A program made the translations under genes and the position numbers. A stretch of 64,000 nucleotides of DNA from Collinsella aerofaciens (lineage in GTDB: Bacteria > Actinomycetota > Coriobacteriia > Coriobacteriales > Coriobacteriaceae): NCBI RefSeq assembly GCF_028206795.1, contig NZ_JAQLFJ010000011.1, positions 19,969 through 83,968 on the forward strand, written 5' to 3'. Numbering within the stretch: the first letter of the stretch is position 1; the number at the start of each line of letters is the position of its first letter. Positions 32,540-40,749 of this stretch are shown here, piece by piece. The notes under the pieces are model-generated. The model made no database searches and had not been told where the DNA came from. It saw nothing but the letters and a program-made list of their open reading frames with translations.

Positions 32540-33940
32540 ATGGCTTCTTCTGATGCAACACAACGAGCAGTCCTTGCCGGACTTTCGTGCGGGATCGGCC
32601 TTGCCGCTCCCGTGGTTATGTATGCCGCGACGCTGCCGTTTTCGTCGGTGAACGAGACGGTCGTGGCGGGTGCAGTTCCCTTCGCCGTGGGCGCGGTGGC
32701 GGGCGTGGGTATCTATGCCGCCTCGCTGGGTATCTCCGAGTATCGTGCGCAGCGTGAAGAGCGTCTGTTCCAGCCCGATGCCATGGGCGGTGCCGCCAAT
32801 CTCAATCAGCATCAAAGCGAGTTCAAGACCGCCTCGATTTCAGCTCAGCAGCAGGATGCGATTCCGTACGCTGCGGCTTCTGCTTCTCAGGCTCAGTCGG
32901 AGCAGTCTACCTCGGCATTCCTTTCCGGCCTGACTGGTGCGTTCCAGCGCCGTCACGCCGATGATGGTGTCCCTACCATCGCTCGAGCCGCAGATGCTAT
33001 GGACGAGGCCGAGGCTTGGTCCATGATCGACAGCATGCTCGACGACGATTCGCCGGTGAGCTGCGACCCTGCGCGCTCGCGCGACGTCTATCAAGTCGCC
33101 ATCGACGAGCTCACCAACGGCGGGCAGACCGGCTCCTTCAATCGCGATGATATCGCCGCCGCGGCACGCGCCGTGTCGGGCTCCCAGGCCGCCCCTGCGG
33201 GCAGCACGGCGGCTTTCGTGGCACTCGTTGCCAATGCGGCGGTCAATAACGCCTACAGCGCTACCTCGGCGGACGCGAACGCTTCTGCCGATAATTCGTA
33301 CGTTGATGAAGCCATGACCGCGGACGAGGAGGCTGTTGCCGCCCGCCGTGCCGCCGAAAGCTCGCTTTGGGGCGCTCCTGCCCAGCAGCAGGCGGCTGAG
33401 GCTGCGCCGTACAATGCAAACCTCGCCAGCATGCCTATCATCTCCGGTGCCGCGGGCATCGATCTCGATGACCTCGATGAGCCTGCAGCCATCACCGCAT
33501 CGATTGATGCCCAAGATCGCATCGACACCGGCGACCTTCCGGACGCCTCGCTCGAGGTTGATGTCCCCATGGCCGATTACTCGGGCCACGAGGGTATGTG
33601 GGCCGCCGCCACCGCGATTCTGGATGAGATTGACGAGCCTGCTCCTGTTTCAGCCCCCGCTCCCGTCGCTGCCCCTCAGCCTGCTGCCCCCGCCTATGTC
33701 GGCCGTCACAGCGCTGTGTTCCCCGAGGATACTGCCCGTATCTCGCGTGAGAGCATCGAGCGGGCCGAGGCTATTGCCGCCGGCATTATGGAAAATCGTC
33801 GTCACGAGCGCGTCAATCAGATCCTCGAGGAAGAGATCGAGCGTCTTCAGTCCTCTACCGCCAAGCGTACGGGCCGTGCTTATCTGAGCGTTATCGAGGG
33901 CGGTACCGCCAGCTTCGCGCCGCTCCGTGCGGAGGCATAA
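32540..33940 (+). CDS. Membrane-anchored low-complexity protein, unknown function
   Basis: A 466-residue protein I do not recognise. Two hydrophobic helices lie near the N-terminus (LAGLSCGIGLAAPVVMYAAT and VVAGAVPFAVGAVAGVGIYA, about residues 11-65). A long hydrophilic, Ala/Asp/Glu-rich and probably disordered body follows. The C-terminal part holds a helical segment (RESIERAEAIAAGIMENRRH, EEEIERLQ). It should be a membrane protein with a large cytoplasmic tail. The start at 32540 follows GGGGAGAG. The VanZ-like gene begins 8 bp after its stop, so the two are probably co-transcribed. The composition of the body resembles the tail of the preceding rho gene. Confidence 0.7.
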   Translation: MASSDATQRAVLAGLSCGIGLAAPVVMYAATLPFSSVNETVVAGAVPFAVGAVAGVGIYAASLGISEYRAQREERLFQPDAMGGAANLNQHQSEFKTASISAQQQDAIPYAAASASQAQSEQSTSAFLSGLTGAFQRRHADDGVPTIARAADAMDEAEAWSMIDSMLDDDSPVSCDPARSRDVYQVAIDELTNGGQTGSFNRDDIAAAARAVSGSQAAPAGSTAAFVALVANAAVNNAYSATSADANASADNSYVDEAMTADEEAVAARRAAESSLWGAPAQQQAAEAAPYNANLASMPIISGAAGIDLDDLDEPAAITASIDAQDRIDTGDLPDASLEVDVPMADYSGHEGMWAAATAILDEIDEPAPVSAPAPVAAPQPAAPAYVGRHSAVFPEDTARISRESIERAEAIAAGIMENRRHERVNQILEEEIERLQSSTAKRTGRAYLSVIEGGTASFAPLRAEA

Positions 33941-33947
33941 CTTCTGC

Positions 33948-34397
33948 ATGGTTAAGATCAATCGAAAATGGGCGGTCGTAACCTGCCTGATGGCGCTCTT
34001 GATCTGTGGCAATTCGCTGGTTCCCGGCTCGGGGTCGGGCTCACTGAGCCTAACGGTCATGGAAGCTATCCGCGGTTTCCTGCACGGCGTGGGACTTCCA
34101 TATGAATGGGTGACCAACTTTGTTGTTCGTAAGTGCGCGCATTTTACCGAGTATTTGGTGCTCGGCATCCTGGCAACGCACGCCTTTGATTTTGAGGGCC
34201 GACGCACCTTTGACGTGCTGCTGCCCACGGCAGTGTTCCTGCTGCTGATTCCCTCGATCGACGAGACGATTCAGCTCTTTGTGCCGGGACGCGCCGGCAT
34301 GATCACCGATGTGATGATCGACTGCTGTGGAGCGGCAACGGGCGTTGTGCTCCGATATCTCTTACGGTCGCTGATGTGCGCCAAAAAGGCCGCCTAA
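33948..34397 (+). CDS. VanZ-like family membrane protein
   Basis: A 149-residue protein with about four membrane segments and the VanZ-like signature: NSLVPGSGSG near the N-terminus, VRKCAHFTEYLVLGIL in the middle, and SIDETIQLFVPGRAGMITDVMID. VanZ relatives are linked to teicoplanin tolerance and possibly to lipid-linked wall precursors, but most are uncharacterised. The start at 33948 uses GGAGG at 33931-33935 inside the end of the preceding gene, indicating translational coupling. It ends 13 bp from a strong terminator. Confidence 0.85.
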   Translation: MVKINRKWAVVTCLMALLICGNSLVPGSGSGSLSLTVMEAIRGFLHGVGLPYEWVTNFVVRKCAHFTEYLVLGILATHAFDFEGRRTFDVLLPTAVFLLLIPSIDETIQLFVPGRAGMITDVMIDCCGAATGVVLRYLLRSLMCAKKAA

Positions 34398-34430
34398 GGA
34401 CGCATTGTTTGGTCCTAGGCGGCCTTTTTT
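34383..34430. terminator. Two-way terminator between the VanZ-like gene and the ROK kinase gene
   Basis: AAAAAGGCCGCCTAAGGA / GGTCCTAGGCGGCCTTTTTT, an A/T-flanked stem of about 17 bp that works on either strand for the two convergent genes. Confidence 0.85.
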
Positions 34431-34512
34431 ATTGGAGGGCTTATATGAGGTGTGGCGGCGTCGTTCCATAGGTCGGATTTGCCGGGTGCGCCACGCCCTG
34501 TGGGTGCGTCTG

Positions 34513-35403
34513 CTACTGAAGCGCCTGAGCGCCCAGGGCCAAGCAGCCCATAATGCCCTGTTTGCCCTCGAGGCTGTTGTTGACGATATAGCTATCGATG
34601 TCGGCCATCTCGGGCGTGACGATGTAGCCGTTGAGCATCTCGGCGCACTTCTTGCGCGCGAGCGGCACGATGGGGGTGTGGTCGGCCACGCCGCCACCGA
34701 TGACGATCTTTTGCGGTGCGTAGCACAGGATGTAGGTCATGAGCGCCTGCGCCAGATAGCCGGCGAGCAGGTCCATGGCCTCCGGGTCATCGGCCATCTC
34801 TCCGGCGCTCTTGCCACCCCAGCGCTTTTTGACGCCGGGACCGGCGATGAGGCCCTCGAGGCAGTTGTCGTGGAAGGGGCAGCCGCTGTGCTCGCCGATG
34901 GTGTCGCGCGGGTCGCGCGTGACCAGGATGTGACCGGCCTCGGGATGCATCATGCCGTGCACGAGCTTACCGCCCGAGAGCACGCCGGCGCCCACGCCGG
35001 TACCGATGGTCAGATACACCACGTCAGTGAGGCCCTGGGCGCAACCAAAGGTGACCTCGCCCAGGCAGGCGACGTTGACGTCGGTGTCGTAGCCGCAGGG
35101 AATATTGAGCTCGTTTTGGATGGTGCCCAGCAGGTCAAAGTAGCACCATGCCGTTTTGGGCGTCTCCAGGATCTTGCCGTATTGGGACGAGGCAGGGTTG
35201 ACTGCGGTGGGGCCAAAGGCGCCGATGCCCAGCGCGGCGATGTCCTTGTCGGCAAACCATGCGTTGACGGCCTCAACGGTCTCCTGCGGGGTCGTGGTCG
35301 CAATCTGCTCGCGTTCCAGGACCGTGCCGTCTGCATAGCCCGTGGCGCAGACCATCTTGGTGCCGCCGGCCTCGAGCGCTCCGATAAGCTGCTGCTCTGC
35401 CAT
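34513..35403 (-). CDS. ROK family sugar kinase, fructokinase-like
   Basis: A 296-residue ROK protein without the helix-turn-helix of ROK repressors, hence a kinase. The phosphate-1 loop is GALEAGGTKMVCATG at the N-terminus. LGIGAFGPTAVNP, YDTDVNVACLGE with the catalytic aspartate, and LTIGTGVGAGVLSGG are the sugar-site and phosphate segments. The zinc site is H...GEHSGCPFHDNCLEGLIAGP near residue 170. This set matches fructo- and mannokinases. No sugar transporter is adjacent. The ATG follows AGAGAGGAA. Confidence 0.88.
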   Translation of the reverse strand: MAEQQLIGALEAGGTKMVCATGYADGTVLEREQIATTTPQETVEAVNAWFADKDIAALGIGAFGPTAVNPASSQYGKILETPKTAWCYFDLLGTIQNELNIPCGYDTDVNVACLGEVTFGCAQGLTDVVYLTIGTGVGAGVLSGGKLVHGMMHPEAGHILVTRDPRDTIGEHSGCPFHDNCLEGLIAGPGVKKRWGGKSAGEMADDPEAMDLLAGYLAQALMTYILCYAPQKIVIGGGVADHTPIVPLARKKCAEMLNGYIVTPEMADIDSYIVNNSLEGKQGIMGCLALGAQALQ

Positions 35404-35475
35404 AGTATTCCTCTCTGGACGAGTTGCTCCGTGACTAAAGTATAGCGCTCTAAAAAATAAATGAGGTCGCTATAA

Positions 35476-35515
35476 AAAGAAACCTCATGGCCCAACGGGT
35501 TCACGAGGTTTCTTT
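35476..35515 (-). terminator. Terminator of the aminotransferase gene
   Basis: AAAGAAACCTC / GAGGTTTCTTT hairpin about 25 bp beyond the aminotransferase stop. A/T flanks make it usable on the minus strand. Confidence 0.7.
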
Positions 35516-35539
35516 AGTGCCTTTAGTTACTGACCGTCC

Positions 35540-36721
35540 TTACCCGCGCGGGTTGATTTTATCACGTAGCGACTTGAGGTTCTCAAGCGCAGCGTTGAGC
35601 GTCTCGTCTCGCTTGGCAAAGTGGAAACGAATCAGATGGTTGACGGGCTCGCGGAAGAAGCTCGAGCCCGGAACGGCGCCCACGCCCACCTTGGAGGCCA
35701 AATCCTCACAGAAGTCGAGGTCGCTGTCATAGCCAAACTCCGAGATATCCATCATCACGTAGTAGGCGCCCTGCGGCACGTTGTGCGTGAGACCGATGCT
35801 ATCGAGCCCCTGACAGAATAGGTCGCGCTTGGCGGTGTAGAGGTCGAGGACCTCCTGGTAATAGCTGTCGTCGAATTTGAGGGCGGTGACGACAGCTTCC
35901 TGCAGGGGAGCGGCAGCACCCACGGTGAGGAAGTCGTGGACCTTTTTAATGCGCTCGGTGATCTGGGCCGGGGCGATGGTGTAGCCCAGGCGCCAGCCGG
36001 TGATGGAGTAGGTCTTGGATAGCGAGCTGCAGCTGATGGTGCGCTCAAACATGCCGGGCAGCGTGGCCATGTACACGTGCTCGTGGGGCGCGTAGACGAT
36101 GTGCTCGTAGACCTCGTCGGTGATGCAGTAGGCGTCATACTTTTTGCACAGGTCGGCGATAAGGGTGAGCTCCTCGCGGGTAAAGACCTTGCCGCAGGGG
36201 TTGGACGGGTTGCATAGAACGATCGCCTTGGGATCGTTGTCGCGGAAGGCCGCCTCCAGGACCTCACGGTCAAAGTCAAAGGTGGGCGGGTTGAGCGGCA
36301 CGTAGATAGGCTCCGCACCCGAAAGGATCGTGTCGGCGCCGTAGTTCTCGTAGAATGGCGAGAAGATGACGACCTTGTCGCCGGGGTTCGTGACCGTCAT
36401 CATGGCGGCCATCATGGCCTCGGTGGAGCCGCAGGTGACCACGATGTTCTCGTTGGGGTTGATCGGCATGCCCATAAAGTGCTCCTGCTTGGCGGCAAGC
36501 GCCTCGCGCATGGCCTGGGAGCCCCAGGTGATGGAGTACTGGTGGTAAAGCGGCTTGGGGTCGGTGGCAATGGTGCTGAGGCTATCGAGCAGCTGCGCCG
36601 GGGGATCGAAATCGGGGAAGCCCTGCGACAGGTTGACGGCACCATACTTGTTGGAGATGCGCGTCATGCGGCGGATGACCGAATCGGTAAACGCCGCCGT
36701 GCGGTTGGAGAGTTCTTTCAT
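35540..36721 (-). CDS. PLP-dependent aminotransferase, class I/II
   Basis: A 393-residue fold-type I aminotransferase of the aspartate/aromatic/methionine (AspC- or YbdL-like) group. INLSQGFPDFD-like VNLSQGFPDFDPP near residue 30 is the substrate-cap segment. CGSTEAMMAAM is the phosphate-binding loop start, and CNPSNPCGKVFTREEL the conserved central block. The PLP lysine lies in SSLSKTYSITGWRLGY near residue 235. The start at 36721 follows AAAGGATAGGC. The gene is monocistronic. Substrate preference, aspartate or methionine/kynurenine type, cannot be fixed from sequence alone. Confidence 0.88.
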   Translation of the reverse strand: MKELSNRTAAFTDSVIRRMTRISNKYGAVNLSQGFPDFDPPAQLLDSLSTIATDPKPLYHQYSITWGSQAMREALAAKQEHFMGMPINPNENIVVTCGSTEAMMAAMMTVTNPGDKVVIFSPFYENYGADTILSGAEPIYVPLNPPTFDFDREVLEAAFRDNDPKAIVLCNPSNPCGKVFTREELTLIADLCKKYDAYCITDEVYEHIVYAPHEHVYMATLPGMFERTISCSSLSKTYSITGWRLGYTIAPAQITERIKKVHDFLTVGAAAPLQEAVVTALKFDDSYYQEVLDLYTAKRDLFCQGLDSIGLTHNVPQGAYYVMMDISEFGYDSDLDFCEDLASKVGVGAVPGSSFFREPVNHLIRFHFAKRDETLNAALENLKSLRDKINPRG

Positions 36722-36884
36722 GCCTATCCTTTCGAGCATTGGGTGGAGCAAGTTTACTCCTATGGAACCGGTGGGATTTGCTCGAAACGGGCTCGAAAAA
36801 CTCTTTTCAAAATTCTTGAAAATTGGGGCTTGCATCGCGTGGCGTTCCTTGCAATAATAGTCGAGCGCGAAGCGCACAGGACAC

Positions 36885-36962
36885 GGTGGGTGTAGCTCAG
36901 TTGGCTAGAGCGACGGGTTGTGGTCCCGTAGGTCGAGGGTTCGAGTCCCTTTACCCACCCCA
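36885..36962 (+). tRNA. tRNA-His (anticodon GTG)
   Basis: Acceptor GTGGGTG/TACCCAC with an extra 5' G (position -1) opposite C73, the histidine identity pair. The anticodon stem ACGGG/CCCGT encloses loop TTGTGGT. CCA is encoded. Confidence 0.92.
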
Positions 36963-36984
36963 GTTCTTGCTTCGTGTCGATATC

Positions 36985-37060
36985 GGGTCGTTAGCTCAGT
37001 TGGTAGAGCAGGGGACTCTTAATCCCAAGGTCCAGGGTTCGACCCCCTGACGGCCCACCA
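36985..37060 (+). tRNA. tRNA-Lys (anticodon CTT), copy 1
   Basis: Acceptor GGGTCGT/ACGGCCC, anticodon loop CTCTTAA, standard T arm and encoded CCA. A hairpin (AAAGTCCG/CGGACTTT, 37076-37098) lies between this and the second copy. Confidence 0.93.
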
Positions 37061-37103
37061 CACGATATCTCCTCTAAAGTCCGCCACCACGGACTTTAGC
37101 TTT

Positions 37104-37176
37104 GGGTCGTTAGCTCAGTTGGTAGAGCAGGGGACTCTTAATCCCAAGGTCCAGGGTTCGACCCCCTGACGGCCCA
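37104..37176 (+). tRNA. tRNA-Lys (anticodon CTT), copy 2
   Basis: Identical in body to copy 1, but the sequence after the discriminator base is CCCA, so CCA is not exactly encoded. Its 3' end is duplicated 131 bp downstream. Confidence 0.92.
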
Positions 37177-37376
37177 CCCAAAGATGATTAAGACGGTCAA
37201 CGAAGGTTGGCCGTCTTTTTTTGTTGACCTTTCATGGGGTCGAACCCGTCGGGGCGCGGAGCGCCGCAGCGGCCGTCTGCAAAGCAGGCTGACCCCCTGA
37301 CGGCCCACCAAAGCAAGTTAAGACGGTCAACGAAAGTTGGCCGTCTTTTTTGTTGACCTCGCTTGGGGTCGAACCC
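37160..37376. repeat. Tandem duplication of tRNA-Lys 3' end plus terminator
   Basis: The segment 37160-37247 (GACCCCCTGACGGCCCACC..., then GACGGTCAACGAAGGTTGGC and a T run) recurs at 37291-37376 with few changes. Each unit ends in GGGGTCGAACCC, the inverse complement of the tRNA T arm. The second unit starts with only the 3' part of the tRNA. Each unit carries a hairpin GACGGTCAAC/GTTGGCCGTC with T tail, which terminates the tRNA transcript. The arrangement resembles attachment-site duplication at a tRNA 3' end. Confidence 0.75.
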
Positions 37377-37419
37377 GAAAGGGCACAGCCGCTTTCACAG
37401 ATCGAGTCTACCCTGGGGA

Positions 37420-37782
37420 TCAGTAAAACCGGCGCGTCTGCACGGCAAAGTATGCCTGGGCGAGCGCGATCTCTGGCTTGTTTGAATCTCCGTTTTGGGC
37501 GATTAAATAGCATGCATAGCGCGTAAGCTTGTAGTCTTTAACCGCGCGAGCGGCGACACCGGCAGTTATCATTTTCGTGGTGTCACGAAAATGGGAATCA
37601 ACTGGAGTTTTATTTGTTTCGCACGAGACTTTTGCCCTCTTAACAACTTCGGCGAAGTTCTCCCATCGAGTGTATCCCATGGGTTCCATTAAATCGCGTG
37701 CGAGCCAATACTCAACGCCGTCTTCCACATTGGCGTAGCTATCAAGTTCGACACGCCACTTCTCGATATCACTGCTGTCCAT
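37420..37782 (-). pseudogene. dinD: Truncated DinD-like protein (N-terminal 120 residues)
   Basis: This matches the N-terminal half of DNA-damage-inducible protein D, a BRO-N/KilA-type protein usually near 280 residues: EYWLARDLMEPMGYTRWENF, VDSHFRDTTKMITAG and YKLTRYACYLIAQNGDSNKP followed by EIALAQAYFAVQTR. The frame stops right after this, so the C-terminal half is missing. The start has a good GAGGAGGAG site and looks native. It lies 44 bp from the duplicated tRNA-Lys 3' end, so it is probably the remnant of an integrated element. A short functional version cannot be excluded. Confidence 0.75.
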
Positions 37783-37866
37783 ATCTCCTCCTCGCTGATC
37801 TATTGTCTATGCGCGCTTTGCCCGCTCTGTACTCAGAATAAGGATACGCTGCCGTGCGGACACGAA

Positions 37867-37900
37867 TGGGCCCCGTGCCACTTCGAGGTCACGGGGCCCA
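37867..37900 (-). terminator. GC-rich hairpin after the flavoprotein gene
   Basis: TGGGCCCCGTG / CACGGGGCCCA stem, 44 bp beyond the stop of the minus-strand flavoprotein gene. No long U run is seen. Confidence 0.6.
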
Positions 37901-37943
37901 TAGATATCGATTAGTTGTGCTCTGCTCTAGATAGGTGTCCAGT

Positions 37944-39470
37944 TTAATTCGATCGATAGTGCGAACCCAGGCTTTCGGTCCGCTTGCGCATGGCTTTGAC
38001 CATCTCCGTTGCCAGCTGATTCTGCGATTGCAGGCGGGCGAGGGCTGCGATCTCGCTGTCATTGGCATGCGGCTTGCTCAGCGCCGTTGCCTCGTCTTTC
38101 AGGCTTTCAAGCTGTTGCAGGGCCTTGGATAGACCTGCTTCGGTCCTGTTGATCATGCAATAGGTGCTCATCGTGTGCCTTAGGCTGTGTGTCAGGCGTT
38201 CGGCATCCGTTGTGGCAATGCCATACTGAGGGAGGGCGATATCCATCGGAGCGGCCGCCTCGGGAGCGTCCAGCGCTGCTTGGGCTGCCGATGCGCCCGC
38301 GATGCGCCCGAACACGATGCCGTTGGCGCTTGACAAGCCACCAATGCGGTCGGCGCCGTGCATGCCGCCTGTCGCCTCGCCGCAAGCGTAGAGGCCCTCA
38401 ACGCCCGTTTGCGCGGTCTTATCGATCTTGATGCCGCCGTTAGCGGCGTGGGCATACATCGCAACGCGCATCTCGTCAGTCGGGGCGATGCCGTGCTCGT
38501 CTTGCAGCCAGGTGGCAAAGGTCTGCACAAACTCTGGGACATCCTCGCGGGGAAAGTCGTAGTGGAGTGCCAGGCCTTCGACACCTGCCTGATCGATGAC
38601 GAGATCGATGGCGCTGGAAGCCAGGCGCGAAGTGAAGGGACCGTATCCGGAGCGTTGCTCAAGCAGGTCGTCCAGCTTGTCGTCGGCAATATCTACCGGC
38701 TGGTCTACATGTACGTAGCGCCAGGTTTTCTCGTTGAAGACCAGGTTGCGCTTGGGCTCGATGAAACCGGGCATCATCTGCATGAACTCTATATTAGTAA
38801 GTGTTGCGCCGTGCGCCAGCGCGATGGCCTGCGAGGAGCTGAGCACATCAGCCGACGTAAGGCTGCGCTCGAACAGGCCGCCTGTGCCACCGGTTGCGAT
38901 GATCGTGGCCTTGGCAGCAAAGGGCACGATTCGATTTTCGGTGAGGTCGTAGAGCACGGTTCCGGTTATTCTACCGTTCGTGTCCTCAACAAGGTCGATA
39001 AGCTCATAGCGGGGGAGCAGGCGAATGCCGAGTGACTCGATTCGGGTCGTCAGAGCGTCCTCAAGGGGCTTGCGGGTGAGGCCGCGCCACATGCGCGTCT
39101 TGTGGTCAAAGCAGGGGATAAACTGCTTTTGCTGGGCGCTCTCGGCATTTTGTGGGCGTTGAAGTTCAACACCAAGATCCCGTTCGAGCCATGTAATTGC
39201 CTGGGGAATGCCGCGGACAAACGTCTGGACAAGCTCGGGGTCGGCGACGCCGCCACCAACGGTCTGGATGGTGTCGATGAGGTCTTGTTCGTCGTCTTCG
39301 TTAACGGGTCCGATAAGCCCCAGGCCCCAGGTTCCGGGGAAGAAGCTCGATCCACTCATAGTCTTGCCGGCGCTTGCCACAGTGACGGTTGCACCCGTGC
39401 GTGTCGCTTCGATGGCGGCGCAAAGTCCCGCAATGCCAGATCCAATTACCAGTACATCAGTCGATTCCAT
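37944..39470 (-). CDS. FAD-dependent oxidoreductase, fumarate reductase/aspartate oxidase-like
   Basis: A 508-residue flavoprotein of the succinate dehydrogenase/fumarate reductase/NadB flavoprotein group. The dinucleotide-binding motif VLVIGSGIAGLCAAIEATRTG is at the N-terminus. The second FAD contact is ATIIATGGTGGLFE near residue 198. YACGEATGGMHGADRIGGLS near residue 360 is the conserved C-terminal FAD segment. The start follows AAGGAATCCG. There is no iron-sulfur or membrane subunit, and no nadA or nadC beside it, so a soluble reductase or an L-aspartate oxidase-like role are both open. No signal peptide is seen, which argues against the periplasmic flavocytochrome type. Confidence 0.82.
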   Translation of the reverse strand: MESTDVLVIGSGIAGLCAAIEATRTGATVTVASAGKTMSGSSFFPGTWGLGLIGPVNEDDEQDLIDTIQTVGGGVADPELVQTFVRGIPQAITWLERDLGVELQRPQNAESAQQKQFIPCFDHKTRMWRGLTRKPLEDALTTRIESLGIRLLPRYELIDLVEDTNGRITGTVLYDLTENRIVPFAAKATIIATGGTGGLFERSLTSADVLSSSQAIALAHGATLTNIEFMQMMPGFIEPKRNLVFNEKTWRYVHVDQPVDIADDKLDDLLEQRSGYGPFTSRLASSAIDLVIDQAGVEGLALHYDFPREDVPEFVQTFATWLQDEHGIAPTDEMRVAMYAHAANGGIKIDKTAQTGVEGLYACGEATGGMHGADRIGGLSSANGIVFGRIAGASAAQAALDAPEAAAPMDIALPQYGIATTDAERLTHSLRHTMSTYCMINRTEAGLSKALQQLESLKDEATALSKPHANDSEIAALARLQSQNQLATEMVKAMRKRTESLGSHYRSN

Positions 39471-39663
39471 CGGATTCCTTTCTCGTCCGGCGCATTGTCG
39501 CACGGGTGATCGGCAATGGGGCCGCAAAGACTCGGCAAATCGGTAAAGGGCACATATGGCAGGTGGGCGTCATGGGCGTTCTGATGCTCCATTTCATCAC
39601 ATCTCGTATATCGCCCCAACTGATATATTGGCGTTAGCCACCCTGCAGCAGCGCAAACAAAAA

Positions 39664-39691
39664 GAGCCGCTACCTCGAAAGGTAGCGGCTC
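39664..39691 (-). terminator. Terminator of the GGGtGRT operon
   Basis: GAGCCGCTACCT / AGGTAGCGGCTC stem with a four-base loop. The TTTTTGTTTG on the minus strand after it supplies a U tract. It lies 36 bp past the gene end. Confidence 0.85.
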
Positions 39692-39726
39692 CAAAGCTCA
39701 ACTATATGAGCATCGCGCGGGCGCGA

Positions 39727-40731
39727 TTAGGCCTTGAGGGCCTCCTCGACGGCGACAGCGCAGGCGACGGTGGCACCGACCATGGGGTTGTTGCCCATGC
39801 CGATGAGACCCATCATGTCGACGTGCGCAGGCACGGAGGAAGAACCGGCGAACTGGGCGTCGGAGTGCATGCGACCCATGGTGTCGGTCATGCCGTAAGA
39901 GGCAGGGCCGGCGCCCATGTTGTCCGGGTGCAGGGTACGGCCAGTGCCGCCACCAGAAGCGACGGAGAAGTACTTCTTGCCAGCCTCGAGGCGCTCCTTC
40001 TTGTAGGTGCCAGCGACGGGGTGCTGGAAGCGCGTGGGGTTGGTGGAGTTACCGGTGATCGAGATGTCGACGTTCTCGTGCCACATGATGGCAACGCCCT
40101 CGCGGACGTCGTCGGAGCCGTAGCAGTTAACGGCAGCGCGGGGACCATCGGAGTAGGGGATGGTCTCGACGACCTTGAGCTCGCCCGTGTAGTAGTCGAA
40201 CTGGGTCTTCACGTAGGTGAAGCCGTTGATGCGGGCGATGATCTGAGCAGCGTCCTTGCCCAGACCGTTGAGGATGACGCGCAGCGGCTTCTTGCGAGCC
40301 TTGTTGGCGTTCAGAGCCAGGCCGATAGCACCCTCAGCGGCAGCGAAGGACTCGTGGCCAGCCAGGAAGGCGAAGCACTCGGTGTCGTCGGAGAGCAGCA
40401 TAGCGCCCAGGTTGCCGTGGCCCAGACCGACCTTGCGGTCCTCGGCGACGGAGCCGGGAACGGTGAAGGCCTGGATGCCCTCGCCGATGATGGCGGCAGC
40501 CTCAGAAGCGGTCTTGGCGCCACGCTTGACAGCGAGAGCGCAACCGAGGGTGTAGGCCCACTCGGCGTTCTGGAAGGCGATGGACTGGGTGTTGTTGACG
40601 ATCTCACGCGGGTTGAAGCCCTTGTCGGTGCAGATCTGCAGAGCTTCCTCGAGGGAGGCGATGCCGTTGTCGGCGAGGCACTTGTTGATCTTGTCAGCGC
40701 GGCGCTCGTAACCTTCGAACGTAACAGTCAT
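39727..40731 (-). CDS. GGGtGRT family protein
   Basis: A 334-residue protein of the GGGtGRT family, named for a motif seen here as SVASGGGTGRTLHPDN near residue 258. Function is not established. The rest is highly conserved-looking and soluble, with GHGNLGAMLLSDDTECFAFL and GLIGMGNNPMVGATVACAVA. It is always reported next to a NifU-like protein, and that holds here: the upstream gene ends 18 bp before it, and its ribosome binding site (AAAGGGAGGG) is strong. Codon bias suggests high expression. A link to Fe-S or redox metabolism in anaerobes is inferred from the neighbour only. Confidence 0.85.
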   Translation of the reverse strand: MTVTFEGYERRADKINKCLADNGIASLEEALQICTDKGFNPREIVNNTQSIAFQNAEWAYTLGCALAVKRGAKTASEAAAIIGEGIQAFTVPGSVAEDRKVGLGHGNLGAMLLSDDTECFAFLAGHESFAAAEGAIGLALNANKARKKPLRVILNGLGKDAAQIIARINGFTYVKTQFDYYTGELKVVETIPYSDGPRAAVNCYGSDDVREGVAIMWHENVDISITGNSTNPTRFQHPVAGTYKKERLEAGKKYFSVASGGGTGRTLHPDNMGAGPASYGMTDTMGRMHSDAQFAGSSSVPAHVDMMGLIGMGNNPMVGATVACAVAVEEALKA

Positions 40732-40749
40732 AGTTATTTCCCTCCCTTT

